Assembly: GCA_010093515.1 (NCBI GenBank)
Contig: MU001682.1
Location: 131,997-195,996 of the forward strand
Source: Lineolata rhizophorae
Lineage: Eukaryota > Ascomycota > Dothideomycetes > Lineolatales > Lineolataceae
Reading direction: 5' to 3'
DNA: 64,000 nucleotides
The position numbers were made by a program, and so were the translations under genes. Of the stretch, positions 34,672 to 47,544 are shown one piece after another. The notes beneath the pieces were generated by a model, which had not been told where the DNA came from, searched no databases, and saw only the letters and a program-made list of their open reading frames with translations. Numbering within the stretch: position 1 is the stretch's first letter; every line of letters starts with the position of its first letter.

Positions 34672-37600
34672 TCATATACACGACGTACCGAGTCGGCGCA
34701 AAACTGCCCCCCCTTATTCGTCAGCTCCGTCAGCCCCGCCCACGGACTCTCCCTGATGGCGGCCTTGCAACCGGCCAACCGCCTCGTCACCTGCTGGTAG
34801 CTCTCGAGGCGCTCCTGCGGCGTGCGGCGGCGCATGAGGTCGAAGCGGAGGAAGGCGCGGAGGAAGAAGCCCGTCGGCCACAGCCACTCGGGCCCCTGGT
34901 GGTAGTTCCTCCCCTTGGCCGTGTGGAAGTCGGCCGAGTCCTCGGCGTTGTTGTAGTAGGGCCGGTAGTTGAGGTCGGACGGGTCGAGCGTCGCCATGCC
35001 CGTCGGGCCCCGCAGCGCCGCGTCCGCGGCCGCGAGCGCCTGCAGCGCCCTGGCCGGCGTGAAGAGCCCCGGCGCCACGCTCATGGCGATGGGGAAGTTG
35101 GGCCGCAGCTGGTAGTCCTCGTACTCCTTGCCGGAGCGGTACAGGTCCTTGTAGATGCCGCGCCGGTTGACGATGGGCGAGTTGACGTCGAAGTCGGCGT
35201 CGTGCGCCGGGTCGCGCGGCACGTAGTAGCACCGCTCGAAGTTGTCCTTGATCTTGGCCGCCCAGTCGGCGAACGTGATGGCCGACTTGGAGTCGCCGCC
35301 CATGGTCACGCCGTTGTACTTGTATTTCCCCGCCTTGTTCATTTTGTCTAGCCAGCACAGGGTGCTGTACAGTATGCCGGTAATTTCGATGGCAGCGCCA
35401 TCGCGCGGTGTGCCGGGAACACCCTTATTTGCCGCCTTCTCGCTCTCGCCCATCTTGTCCATCCACGTCCCGCAATTGAATTGGTTGCCGCCGAAGATGA
35501 TTCCCGTCTTCCAATCAACGTTGACGTCGATCTGAAAGCCCTCCCACTTCATTTGCATGTCCAACTGGGGCCCGGCGTTGTACTCGCGGAACGACAACCC
35601 AGTAGCGTGTCTCTGCACCGCCTCTTGAATCACATCCTCGATCGTGGACGACTTGGAATATGCCCGCGGATCATCCCACGGAAACCACGTGTCGTCGTAC
35701 GGCAAAAACCGCCTTCGGACTGACTCCTGAAGTAGCGACGTGCCATCCGGCACCAGCGTGCAGTAATCCTGAATATTCTGTAGGAAGAACCAGATGGAGT
35801 CTCTGGAGTTGTATCGCGGCAGCTCGCCTTTGCTCAGCAGGTTCGGAATCATGCCGTGCTTCAAGACGCTCGCAAACGCCAAGATGTGCTCCTTCGCGTC
35901 CGCGAACCGGCCGGTGCCAAGGTACAGACCCCTCAGCGAGATGAAGATGTCTCGCCCCCAGCACCTGGCCCAGTCGGACGAGAAGTGCGGCAAGCCAGCC
36001 GCAAGGCTCGGAACCATCTTGTCCGGCCACAAGGATGCGTTGTTCATGTAGCCCGTCACCTGACAGCTCACCATCGCGAGCTCCTGCAGAAATTCCTGCC
36101 CGTTCCGCACGTTGTCGTTCATGAGCTCGATCCCGCGGTCTATTGCGGCCATGTACAGCGTCTGGATGGTCATGGCGAAGTAGCGTGGCAGGAGAAAGCT
36201 GGGCAGCTTCCTGATGGCGTCGCACCTGTCGCGCAGCCACTCCGCCGTGGTCCCAAGCCCCGCGCTGCTCTCCTGGGAGGAGATACGCTCGAGCCTGCCG
36301 ATACAATAGTCGAGTGCCCACTGGCCCTCTCGGAGGTGCTGGCAGATCGCGTGCCCGAGGTCATTGTGCTTGATGATGTTGCGGAGGGGGCTCCACCATC
36401 CCTGAAGGCCGGCGTAGACGAGGGTGCCGAATCCAGGGATTGTGTAAACGCCATCCTTGCCTTTGCTCTCGTCTCTTTCTTCGGGATCGCAGCGGTAGAG
36501 GAGATAGTTGAGATCGATGAGGCCGAGATCCTTGCACGCTTCTCTCGCACCGCTGGTGACAAATCGGTCAAGACCGTCGGAATGTTCTGCGCCTGGAATC
36601 CAGGTCTCAAAGAGGGCGATGCTTCCAGGGGGAAAATGATCAGGGATTTTGATTACCGTGTCCTCGCCATCGGGCTCGATCGACACTCCCTTGACGTCCT
36701 TGGTCTCGCTAGTGAGGCCTCTGAGAGTGGTTTTATCGCCTGCGACAGAGGCGACAACATCGCTTTTGGTGTCCACAGTGAGAGTCCAACTTCCAATCAG
36801 CTTCGCCTTGGTCCCGGGGAGACGCGTGGGTCCAAACCCGCCGTTTCCATCGCCGTAGCCGGGAAACGCGGTATGACACAGTGCAAAATAGCCATGTCGC
36901 GTCTGAGGATGCACGCGGTGAACGGTGATGTATTCCTTGTCGTGATGAATGAATGTCTCATCGTACTGTTCCTTACCCATCAGAACATGTATCTGATTGA
37001 GCAGCTTCTTGATAGGACCGATGCCTCCTTCGCCGGCCTGGGTCTTGATTTCTTGACCTGTGGACGACGGCGAGGAGTAAAGCCTCGTCTCGTGAACTAG
37101 CTCGATAAGCCTCGGATAAATCTCGTCATAGCCCATGACGCTACCCGTCGCGCAAGCGCACATAGACACTAAAGCCGCATTGGGAAGGGTGTCTCGAGCG
37201 TCGCGCTTCTGTGCCGGCACTTCATTGTCGTGCGTGCAGTCCATGAAAAGCGCGTGGACCGGACTCCTTCGGATCCGACGAATGACTTCCCGGGTCGATG
37301 CGGCCTCCCGGTCGATCCCGATCTCCGCAGCCTTCGCCGCAATGTCAGCGTTGACGGCCGCGTCAATGTCGAAGCTGCCGATCGGGCGCCCGGCGTGGCG
37401 GTGGACGAGCCTGCTGAGCTCCTGCGTGCTCCACGCTTGCATGGCCTCGCGGATGAGCGCGCTGATGCCGAGGCGCTCGCAAAACACAAAGTCCATCTCC
37501 TCGGACCCGGTGAAGAGCTCCGCGAAGACGGCGAGGTTCGGCCGCACTTTCCTAGCCTCGTCCAGCATGTACTCGGCGAGATGGATGGGCGTCGAGTGGC

Positions 37601-39379
37601 AGTTGTCGATGCGGAAGCCCGAGAAGTACTTTGCCAGGAGACGCGTGTACTTGGCCATGTAGTCCCACAGAAAGGGATTATCCTCGGGGCCACTGCCGTA
37701 GCGCAGCTTCACGCAATCGCCCCAAACGATGACTTCGCGGCGTAGGTAGGCTCGAGAATCGGGGCCGGCATTATCTCTCATTGCGTCCGCGGCCCATATC
37801 CATCCATTGTTGGCTAGAGCCAAGGCCCGCGGATCATGCTGTTTCGTGACGTCGTTGGCGGGCAATCGCGTGAAGTACGCCTCGATGAGCGGGTTCTGTT
37901 TCGTGATGGGTCCAAGCTTCGGTCCGTGGTCGTCAAGGCGGACGTACTTTATCCGGTTGAAGAGCTGTTCCATGATTATGGACACGTCGGCGTCGTATTC
38001 TTGGTAGAAACGCAGGTTCACTTCCTCCAAGAAGCGGTACACGGCTTCGTAGGCCGTCTTGGGATCCGGCGCACCTTCGCTTCCGCAACGACCGAATAGG
38101 GCGTTCAGCAAGGCGGCACCAACTTGGCTCTTGATCGATCGCCGGAAGCGCTCACCCATGCGGTCGCCACCGGAGAGTGCATGCTGAAGCAACCAGTCCA
38201 CCTTTTCTTTCTGAGTCCACTCCTTTACGATGTCCAGGCCGCCAATGCCCAAGTCGGCGCCAAAGGCGCCGTCAGGGATGGTGACGTCGCCGGCCACCCA
38301 AGCGCTCACGATGGTCTCGCTGGTCTTGTCAATGTCGAGGATGTAGTACTCCCAGAGCCTGATAGCAGCAATGCATTGAATCTTGATCCCGTCCATCACG
38401 TCGAGCAGGTCGTCCACCGTTTTAATCGTGGTGGGTTTCCCCAGCGCCCGAAGTTCCGAGCTGTACTTCAAGAGGGCATCCTCCAGCTCAAGCGCGCTTT
38501 CCAGCCAAGGGGCGGTGAGCACGCTGTAGCCAGCCTCGGGGTGATGCTCGAGCCACTTGCTGTTGTGCGCCGTGTGATTCCACACAATGTCAGACATCGC
38601 CAGCAGCTTGTAATCGTTCTCCATCTTGGACAGCATCTCGGCGAGGTCCTTCTCCCCGTTCGGGAAGCACCCCCGATCGAAGTTCAGCTGATCGTAGATG
38701 CTGTAGGGCGAATTGGACGCCCCGCGCACCATCAGCGGCGTGAAGTGCACCATGTTGTACCCGCGCTCGCTGATGCCGCGCAGGTGCTGATCCCAGTCCC
38801 GCGGATACTTGCCCATGAACTTGGAGATGAGGGAGCAGATGGACAGCGCGTCGAGAGGGAGGTGCGCGCCCCTGAGCGTGAGGTTCGGACAGACGTCGAT
38901 GTAGAACGTGCGCGTCTTGGTGGGCTTGGACGGCGGCACCGACTCGGTCGAGAACTTGGGCAATGGCGTGTAGGTCGTGTAGAAGGCGAAGGCGCCGGCG
39001 CAGTGGATGGGTATGTCTATCTCAATCGTGCGATTGAAATCGGGGGCAAGTCTATCGGGCGTTTGGTCAGAGAGAATGGGGCGAAGCGCGCGAGGCGAAC
39101 ACGGCTCCGAGAACATTATTATTTTTTCTTTTTTTGAGGCACACACTTGAATTCTCTGTATTGGTCTCGCCGGAACTCCTTCCCCTCAGCGGGTATGTTC
39201 ACCCACAAGCTACCCTCCCGACATATTGAGCTCGTCCCCTCGATGGCGAAGCGCACGACGTATGCGGGCTCGGACGGCGGAGGGAGATAGATGTATCTGC
39301 CGGGCACGTCCGGAGCCCCGTCATCCGTCAATGGCAGCAGATAAACAGCCCGAGAAGGCTCGGACGCTGAGGATGCCAT
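34496..39379 (-). CDS. GDB1: Glycogen debranching enzyme (4-alpha-glucanotransferase / amylo-1,6-glucosidase)
   Basis: Three exons (39379-39147, 39051-34689, 34573-34496) give 1557 residues, the usual size. Exon 1 (MASSASEPSRAVYLLPL...) joins exon 2 at K-LAPDFNRTIEID through a 95-nt intron; exon 3 adds SPTQSWSASCLIDLFLDAQQ, the family C-terminus. The N-terminal GH13-type half has the block DIVWNHTAHNSKWL, nucleophile Asp near 560 (RIDNCHSTP), acid Glu near 589 (AELFTGSEEMD) and Asp near 686 (CTHDNEVP). The C-terminal GH133 half has RCWGRDIFISLRGLYLGTG and FGGNQFNCGTWMDKMG. It moves maltotriose units and hydrolyses the 1,6 branch stub during cytosolic glycogen breakdown. The last intron is almost entirely a CT/GA microsatellite tract. 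Confidence 0.97.
34625..34667 (+). repeat. (AG)n microsatellite in the last GDB1 intron
   Basis: About 21 perfect AG units, read as (CT)n in the GDB1 transcript, 22 nt downstream of the 5' splice site (intron 34688-34574). Confidence 0.97.
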
Positions 39380-40604
39380 GATCAGCGCCGGGGAGGTCGA
39401 AGTTGTTGCTCTGGAGTTTCGGGAACGGGTGTTTGGGTCTTCAGGGGCGGAGCGGGATGGGATGAGGGCGCGGCGATGGCGGGGGCTCCAGATGGCGGGG
39501 CGAGCGTGGCCCAATCAAGCAAACGAGTGGCTGGGGAGGAGAGCAACTAGCGGGGTAGACGTGTGGCGCGCTCAATGGCCAGCCCACGCAACGAACGAAG
39601 CTCAACACTGCGACGGAGGCTCACGATATGCCCGGCGATGCACCTTGTGGTGGTGAGCGCCTGGACGGGCCGGAGAAATGGCGTCGGACGCGGCGGGTAG
39701 CCGCGGCGGTGAGCCTGCCCCGGCTCAGCGGACGTCATCGCGAGCCCCTGCACGGCACGGTAGCGCGAACTCAGCTGCATCTCGGCCTTGCCTCTAGCGC
39801 GGAGAGGATGCAGCAGCACAGGAAGCGCTGGAAATGGGGAAGGCTGGTGTCTACTAGGTGCCTGCCTCCAGGCGCCGTGCCGTCGGATTTCCTGCCGTGG
39901 CGCGAGGCTGGGTGGCACGGCCGCGGGCCGCCCGCTGGAGTGTTAGCTGATTGCCCAACTAGGAAACGACCTGGGCTAGCTGGGCCCGGTCGATCGCCTC
40001 GGCCTGGTTGCTCTGTCCGCGTTTTCGCAGGCCCCTAGGGTTCCGTGCTCCAACCGCCGAGCAACTATCACCAGCCATGTGCGCGTGAGAGCCGGCTTGC
40101 CGTCGGCTCGACCGGCAGTTAGGCGCGCCATTGCTAGCCTGTATTGCGGCAACTGGGGGAACGGTGGGTCGGGGACGCAGCTCACGGCGGGGATCTCGGC
40201 CTGCTTCAAAACGTCTAAAACTGGCAAGAGTAAAAACGAAAAAAAGGAAGAGCTCCGAGTGGTATTCATTGGTTCATGATCGCTATCGAATGCATGGCTG
40301 GCCGAAAACAAGAGGCGCAGACTAAAAGAGGCCGCTCCCGTGTCTGTGTGCCGGTTTCCCCCGTCTCTCCAAATCGTCACATCGCTGAAAAACGCGCACA
40401 GCTTCGTCAAAAAAGAGTTTAAGTCAATAACCCCGTTAGCGGCACGCGCAGCCCAGGCCCATCCCCGCCATGCCCAGCCCCCTCGCCCCCTCCCCGCAAC
40501 GACTCCATCGCCACCTCAACGTTCCCCCCGTCGCAATCTATCGGGTCCATTAAACTTTTTTTTTTTTCTTTGTTCCTTATTGTTTTGGGTCCCACATTGC
40601 CCCC
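39380..40604. other. GDB1 promoter and DUF7707 gene 3' flank
   Basis: 1.2 kb between two minus-strand genes. GC-rich overlapping frames at 39.55-40.05 kb have no domain. T-rich tracts precede 40605. No gene supported. Confidence 0.5.
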
Positions 40605-41387
40605 TTAGGCGACAAAGCCGAAGAGGGCAAACAGACCAGCCGCAAGGACCCCGGAGCCGTAGTTCTGCGCGATGTGGAGAGCGACGGCGGCGTCGCTCGA
40701 AGTCGCGGAGGCAGCGGCCTCGGTCGTGGAAGCAGCTTCGTCGGTCGCCGACGAGCTTGCCGACGCCGTGGCGGTGGCGGTGGCCGCCCCCGACGCCGTC
40801 GCGGAGCTCTCGCCCTCGTCGACGTCGGCGGGGTCGCGCTGGCCGCACACTACCGACATGCACACCTCCTGGCCTTGGGCATTGCCCGTGTTCTGGTCGA
40901 TGCACTGCTCAAACCACTCGTCGCAGATGAGCGAAGGGAGGGTCTGGGCGAAGTCGGTGATGTTGGGGTTGCTGCCGTCGGCGCACTCGCAGACGAAGGT
41001 AAGTTGGTTCTGTGCGTGTGCCTTGGTTAGCTCTCGACGCGATTCGGACGGCCCAATTGGCTTGATGGCGCGCCACGTCGCCCCGGAGAATCAAACAGGG
41101 CTTCTAGCAGGCGGCTTTGGCAGTCGGCGGGGGAAGTGACACGGCGTCTCGTGACGCGTTGAACGAGGGTTGCGGGGCGGGCTTACCGGGTCGCACTCGT
41201 TCTCGTTGGCGATGCCTCCGCAGATCTCGGGGCACGACTCCTTCTGCGAACGGCACCAGTTCTGGCGCGTGGTGATGGGCACCGAATCCGGCGAAATTGT
41301 GACGTCGGGCGCCGAGGTGTCGTTCTGGGCGGCGACGAGGCCGGTCCAGGCGGACGCGGCGACGAGCAGCGCGGTCGAGAAGAGCAT
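40605..41387 (-). CDS. GPI-anchored cysteine-rich surface protein (DUF7707 type)
   Basis: Exon 1 (41387-41187) and exon 2 (41009-40605) across a 177-nt intron encode 201 residues. A signal peptide covers residues 1-20 (MLFSTALLVAASAWTGLVAA, cleavage before QND). A cysteine-rich domain follows: NWCRSQKESCPEICGG, NECDPNQLTFVCECADGSNP, LPSLICDEWFEQCI, EVCMSVVCGQ. Then comes an Ala/Ser/Thr-rich stalk of about 60 residues and a C-terminal hydrophobic tail (SGVLAAGLFALFGFVA) typical of a GPI-attachment signal. Proteins with this C-x-pattern are common in filamentous ascomycetes and probably sit in the cell wall; function unknown. The spacing CDPNxLTxxCxC is what I recall of the family. The intron is long for this genome but both splice sites (GTAAGC, CACAG) are good. 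Confidence 0.87.
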
Positions 41388-43286
41388 TGTCGATGCGCGC
41401 GGAGTAAGAATTCCCGTCGGATTAAATATTATGATGATGCGGGGAGAGCTGGTGGCTGGAGAGAGAGGGAGAGAACGGTGAGCTTTGGAGATCGGCGAGA
41501 TCGGCGGAGCGTGGAGCGGAGCGAAGCCGGACAATGGGTGGTCGAGAAGGAGTGGAGAGCAGCTCCAGCGACGACTGTGCAGGAAAAAGCCCGGGGACGT
41601 ACCTGATCGAATGCGGCCTTGCGCGAGGGACTGCAGAGACGCCGGATGCTCCTGGAAATCGATGCAATGGAGAGCCGGGCGGGAGGAGTCGGCCGGCCGG
41701 TGGTGCTTAAATACAGTTTCAGAAAGACGCAGGCACGACGGGCGTGTGGAGACTGCAGAGGCCGGGGTGGGTGGCAGCGCGCGGCCAGAGCGCCTTATCG
41801 TGTGGGTGGCTCCGGGGGCCGTGGGAGGCACAAGCTCCGCGACTTGGCGGCCGCCGGCGGCATCGCGCGGTGGCTGCAGCCGCGCCACTCGAGGCCATGG
41901 GCCGTCTCTCCGCCAACCGACGGCGGCGAGGTGGCCGACCCCTCGACCGCTGCCGCCGCCCTCTTTTTGCCGGGCCCCGTGCCCAGTCGCTGCTCCGACG
42001 CTGGACGACGCAGACGGCGAGACCTGACAAGAGCGCGGAGCCTCGGGACGTCGCCTTCCCTCGACTCCTCCTCGCTCCGACGTGATTAGCCTTCCGGGCG
42101 GTCTTTGCCGCGGCGCTCTTAGCTTCTTGCGTCGGCGGAGATGAGAAGAAGCCTGTTTCCGGGCTCTCCCCACGTGCCTGTTCCCATCTCTCATCTCGGC
42201 AACCGCGAGGCCCTGCAATCGGGGCGCGCCATTGTGTAGTGTCATTTTGGGATTGTCGCTCTCTCTTCGCGCGCTCGCTAAGCCAAGCTCAGGCTCTCAT
42301 ACATACGTGCATCGCGATTCCCAGACGACGGGTCGCAATCGACCGCTCGGCGCTCCGTACGTGTGTACATACTGATGGAAGCGTCTTTTCGTCCGCGCGA
42401 CGACGTCGAGCTCGCGGCGGCACCGCAATGGCGTAGGAGGCTCAAGCCATCCGCAGTGGACCCACGGTTGACTCGACCGCAACGCTCTCGGTGGTCCGAG
42501 TGCCGTCGCCGGCCCAATGTTCTGTTGATCCGGAAATTTGCCGAGACCGCCCGCCCAATCTCCAGCGCCGGCCCATCACACGAGCCCGAGTCGCTCCGGC
42601 TGAGAGCGGTCGGAGGTGAGAGAGCTTGCGCCGAAGACGGCAGGTTGTATGTATCCGGACGACGGCGATCATCGTAGGCGCAAAGGGGGAAGTAAGGCCG
42701 CTCGACTGGGAAATGGCGACGGGACGTGCTGTTGTATGTACATATGTGTACGGAGTACATACCTGTGTAGAGATTCTGCGCGTGGCCGTGCATGCATACG
42801 CTGATCCACCAATGAACGCGCCCCGTTTTTAGGTGGCATTTTGTCCAGTTCTCCACTTCGCTGCTCCCTGAGCACTGAGCACCGTGCTGGGCGCTTTCAT
42901 ATGCTGACTCATTAATGACCCTTGCAGCTTCATGCATGTTGCGATTCAGTTCTGCCGCTTTCTCATTGATAGCTTTTTGGAATAAAAGAACATGCCGGAA
43001 GCTCGCCGAGCGACCCAGAGATGGCCGTGACTTGGCCGCTACCTGCATACCGGCCTACATGCGAAAGATGCAGCCAAAGTAAGCGAAAGTTACCGCTAGA
43101 AACGGCTCGCTTACCTGCAAGCCCCGGCGGAACCCTAGCACCGCCCCGGGCCGTGGCGCTTGCTTGGCCGACCAGCCAAGCCCAGATAGCGCCGCGGGTA
43201 GTTGTGGTCCCCGACCGGCCCGTAGCTCCTCCGCCACGAGCCGTGACGACAGACATCGTGAGAGTGCCAACCCACAGCCATGCGCC
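41388..43286. other. Divergent intergenic region, DUF7707 protein / FAD carrier
   Basis: 1.9 kb, GC-rich, with a palindrome TGTAC-GGA-GTACA at 42747-42759. A 256-codon minus-strand frame (43048-42278) overlaps others and shows no domain; not called. Nothing else recognised. Confidence 0.5.
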
Positions 43287-44791
43287 ATGCCGCGGGTCGT
43301 GCCTCCCATCGATGGCCGAACCTCCAATGCCAACATCTCGCCCTCGCTGGTCGAGTCCGTCGCCGGCTTCACCGCCGGCATCGTCGCCACCCTTGCCGTC
43401 CACCCGTTCGATGTGCTGAAGACTCGCCTGCAGCGTACGTACTTGAAGACGCTCTTGGAGCAGCGCTAGAGTCTGAACATGCTTCGTGAGCGATTGTTAT
43501 GATCGGTTCCACATGCGCTTGCTTGCCCGAGAACGGTTCATTGCGCTTTCTCTCTCTTCGACTCGTTCAAGATCTGCCCCTGAATGTCCTTTCATGCAGT
43601 GCTTATGCTTACACCACCGATTGCCGATTTTGCTTGGAGAGTTTTAAGACTACACACGGCCGGCCGCCAAGCTGACGGAATTGCCTAGTGGACATCGAAT
43701 CACGGTCGCAATGGGGCAATTCAATGCGAATTTTCCGCAAAATTGTCCGCGATGAAGGCCGGCTATCTGCGCTGTACCGGGGTCTGATGCCTAACATGGT
43801 AGGCAACTCCGTCAGCTGGGCTCTATACTTCCTCTGGTGAGCCACTTCTTGCTGTCTTTTTCCTCCAACCGGCCATATCGGACTCTCCAATTTTATGCCA
43901 CTTGGTCGTGGCATGCTCCCATGTACTCGCATGTGATTTGCAAGCAACCACCACCGCCATTCCCAAAATGGCTGACCCACGACCCAAAAAAAAAAAAAAT
44001 TCTGCAGGTACCGTAACCTCAAAGACGCGCTGCAAGTGTACCGCGGCGGCACCGGCAACAACCTGCTGTCGGTCGACTACTTCGCGGCCTCGGGCCTCTC
44101 GGGCATCCTGACGGCCGTGTGCACGAACCCCATCTGGGTCATTAAGACGCGGATGCTCTCGACGGGGCGCGACGCGCCGGGCGCGTACCGCAGCATCCCG
44201 CACGGCTTCGCGGCCATCTGGCGCGCCGAGGGCCTGCCGGGCTTCTACCGCGGCCTGCTGCCCAGCCTCTTCGGCGTCAGCCACGGCGCCATCCAGTTCA
44301 TGGCCTACGAGCAGCTCAAGATGCGGCGCGCCGCCCAGCGCCGCGGCGGGCCCGCCCAGGACCTGTCGAATTGGGACTACCTGTCCCTCAGCGCCATGAG
44401 CAAGGTCTTCGCCGGCAGCATCACGTACCCGTATCAGGTGCTGCGCACGCGGCTGCAGACGTACGGCGCGGGGCAGAGTTACTGCTCGGCGCGCGACCTC
44501 GTGGCGCAGATCTGGCGCAAGGAGGGCGTCGTGGGGTTTTACAAGGGGTGAGTTTGTCCCGATCCCTCGTATCCACTACCTCTTGGTTTGTTTCGTCGCA
44601 TGCGTCGATACGTTTCTCCTCTTCGATGCGGGAATGTGGGCTGCAAAGCGTGCTTAACTCGCCTCCATAGCCTCGTCCCGAACGTCGTGCGCGTGCTGCC
44701 GTCGACGTGCGTCACGTTCCTCGTCTACGAGAACACTAAGTTCTACCTGCCGCGATTCTGGGAGGACGAAATGACCTACGACGTGGAATAG
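43287..44791 (+). CDS. FLX1: Mitochondrial carrier, FAD/folate type (Flx1-like)
   Basis: Four exons (43287-43434, 43689-43836, 44008-44547, 44671-44791) with introns of 254, 171 and 123 nt give 318 residues. The three carrier repeats each carry the signature: PFDVLKTRLQ, NPIWVIKTRM and YPYQVLRTRLQ. GLMPNMVGNSVSWALYF and GLLPSLFGVSHGAIQFM are the even-helix motifs of the Flx1/folate carrier branch; the C-terminus has RVLPSTCVTFLVYENTKF. Flx1 moves FAD across the inner mitochondrial membrane. The first ATG upstream (43279) is in another frame, so MPRVVPPIDG is the start. The introns here are longer than elsewhere in the window; the second ends in a 15-A run and TTCTGCAG. Confidence 0.93.
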
Positions 44792-45915
44792 TTTCTTCTC
44801 TTAAGAAGGGGAACAGTCGGCCGATTGTGATTCACCAGACGGACCGCGCGGGAATTGCAAAAGAGAGGAAGGACTGGGGATGATGAACATTTCTCCACCA
44901 TTGACTAGGATGCTAGCACCGCTTTAGACGGGCTTCGGCGTTTTTTTTTTGTTCGGTTTTGTTTGGCATAGACGGATGCCTCGACACATCGCCTCCCGCT
45001 CTGAGATGACGGCGCCGTTCAGTCGGGTCGGAGAGTAGGGTTATGGATAGATGGGATGATGAATGGGCACGGCAGGAGCAGGCAAGCATACATGGTTTCA
45101 GCAGCGAAGAACACTGGGCATGCATGCAGTTGAAACATGCCTTTTTCTGGATTTTTTTTTTCTATTTCTCTTGGCCAGACAGGAGGTGGCGTGCTTTGGA
45201 TCGCGCCTGTACTCTACAAATGTACTCCGTATAAGACAGGAAACCTGGCCTACCTGCCGGCACAAATATTCCGGCCCACAAGGCCAGTCAAGCTTCGGTC
45301 AGTATATAGTTACCCCCATGTAGTCCCTGAATAGCCCCTGGCGCTATGCGGGACCCACCGTACCAGGCAGTGGCGACTTGGCCGAGGAGCAGTTTGAAAA
45401 AAAAAAAACTTGCTCCAGCATCTTTTTCCGATTTGCGGCTATAACGGGATCCGTGACGGCGGCAGAGTTCCGAGACCAGGAGAGGTCCCGACCGACCGGT
45501 TCCAACGGACGTATCTGCCGAAGCTCGCACACCCTGGCCGCCGCAGCGTGGCACGACGACGGCCTGCATGGAAGTCTCGGATCGTGCCGAGGCTGCGGCG
45601 TGATCACTCAGCCTGCGACGCGAGACCCCTCGAGCGTGGGAGGGGGGGGAAATGGGGAAATATAATAACCCCGGACAAGCGAGTCGAGGTGGGTATAAGG
45701 TGCTTACTATAGCGAGAGGGTTGTTATGAGCGCGCCTTTTCCAATTGTTTACGCAGCCGGGCCACCCGACGTCCATTTAAACCTACATACGACAGAAAGC
45801 AAATTTCTAGTCAGACATATGGTAGCAGCAGCAGTAGAATGCTTCGCCATAATATACAGAGTCCGCATCCGGTCCGAATGCGCAGCGAAATTGCCTTCTC
45901 CTACCTGCACCTCCC
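44792..45915. other. Convergent intergenic region
   Basis: 1.1 kb between the FAD carrier (+) and mS29 (-). It contains TACTCCGTA at 45223-45231 and A/T homopolymer tracts. No gene seen. Confidence 0.5.
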
Positions 45916-47544
45916 TCACAGCCCCGCCCTCACCGTCCCCCTCTCCAACTCCCCCACCACCCCGCCCCCAGCCAGCGCCAGCTTCTCCGCCAAAAACGCC
46001 TCGCTGACCGGCGCCATCAGCGCCCCGCTCTTGGCGTAGTACTCCACCAGCGCGCGCGCCTCCTCCCTGCTCAGCGCGCCCACCTTCAGCGCGCGCACCT
46101 CGCGCAGCGCGTCGTAGACCCTATGGTCGATGTCGCGGTCGTACGGGCGGGCGGGCGGGCCTTCCGCGGCGGCGGCGCGCGCCTCGTTCTGCGCGACGGC
46201 GAGCTCGACGGCGGCCGTGTGGGTGCGCGGCGGCCGCTCCGACTGCGAGAGGGCGGCGAGCACGGCCCCGCCGTTGGGCAGGCGCTGCTCGGCCGCCAGC
46301 GGCCCGCCCAGCGACCGGCCGGCCAGCTGCTCGAAGAAGTGGCGCACCTGCGCGAGGTCGAGCGCGTGGATCGGCTTCACGTCGGCGGAGAGGTACTCCG
46401 TGGGCCCCGCCAGGCTGGCCAGCCCGTCGAGCGCCAGCATCACCGGCGGCCGGCCCAGGCCCGGCTTGGTGAGCTCGGCCCAGAGGGCGCGGAAGACGGG
46501 CCATGCGAAGTCGGAGTCGCGCGCGCCGAGCTGGGCGAAGCGGTCGAGCGTCATGTCTGGGGATACGGAGCTGGGGAGACCGGGGTGAGCCTGTGAGACA
46601 GTATGCTCGCGGAGAACGTCGCGGTTGGCGCGCGCCGTATTGTAGAGGAGCCGCGCCGTGTAAGCCTTTTGGAAGTAAAGCTGGGGTTCGGTGTCCGGGA
46701 GCGGGGCGTAGTCGGTGTGGCCGAGGATCAGATCCTTCGCTGTAGGGTCGGTGCATAGCGTGTTAGCAACAAGAGAGCAATTAGACGACGTGTGACTTAG
46801 GGCTTAGAATATGAGAGCCATTGAAAGCCAATTGAACACCTGAGGAACCCCAAAAGCATAAGGAGACGGAAAGGAGCTCCACATACGATCAGGAATGCTT
46901 ATAACCACCCAGTTCTTCAACAGCGCCATGGCCATGGCCTGCGTCAACAATGCCGACTTCCCCGTGCCCCTCTCCCCCGACACAATCGCCCTAAACGGCT
47001 CCTTTCCCTCTGCCATCCCATCCACCACGCTCGCCAACCGCAGACTCTCAGCCCTCATCAGCGTGGCCGGCCGGCGGAAGTACTTCCAGCCCTGCGTCGG
47101 CTTGAAGGCGCCCAGCAGCCGCAGCTGGTCGACGACGGCGCCCGGCAGCGCCAGCACCCTGCAGTGCGCGGCCGGGTCGGCGACCGCGCGCGGCGACAGC
47201 TCGCCGAGCCCGTCCACCTCGAGCGCGTTCGCGTTGCTCAGCACGATCTTCTTGCGGAACGCCTTGCGCTCGCCGCGGCCCGGCGGCTTGCCGCCCGACG
47301 TCGGCGCGTTGCTCTTGCGCGATATCTTCAGCGTGCTGCCGGTGCGCCTGGTGCTGCTGGCTGCAGCGGCCGCAGCGAGGCGCGTCGAGGTCGAGAACGG
47401 GGATGATGATGATGCTCGGGGGAGTGTGGATCCCGTCCATCGCCGGAGGGGGTTGGTGAGGTGGGCGTGCGTGTCTCGGGGGTTCGACTCGGCCAGCGCT
47501 CGCGAGACGCGCCGGAGGCACGGCCGCACTGGAATTGACGCCAT
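45916..47544 (-). CDS. RSM23: Mitochondrial small-subunit ribosomal protein mS29 (DAP3/Rsm23)
   Basis: Exon 1 (47544-46887) and exon 2 (46739-45916) with a 147-nt intron give 493 residues. The N-terminal 70 residues are Arg/Ser/Ala/Thr-rich without a run of acids, a mitochondrial presequence. LEVDGLGELSPRAV precedes a nucleotide-binding P-loop GERGTGKS at 190-197, then NWVVISIPD. After the intron the protein reads PKDLILGHTDYAPLPDTEPQ, LYFQKAYTARLLYNTARANR, and later PVMLALDGLASLAGPTEYLS, the DAP3 Walker-B-like segment. mS29 is a GTP-binding component of the mitoribosomal small-subunit head. The joined frame across the intron restores the family motif. It is transcribed divergently from RRS1 with 271 bp between start codons. 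Confidence 0.93.

Noticed and set aside
42278-43048. 256-codon minus-strand open frame between the DUF7707 and FAD-carrier genes
   Set aside because: No recognisable motif; composition changes along it follow the local base composition; lies in a promoter region.
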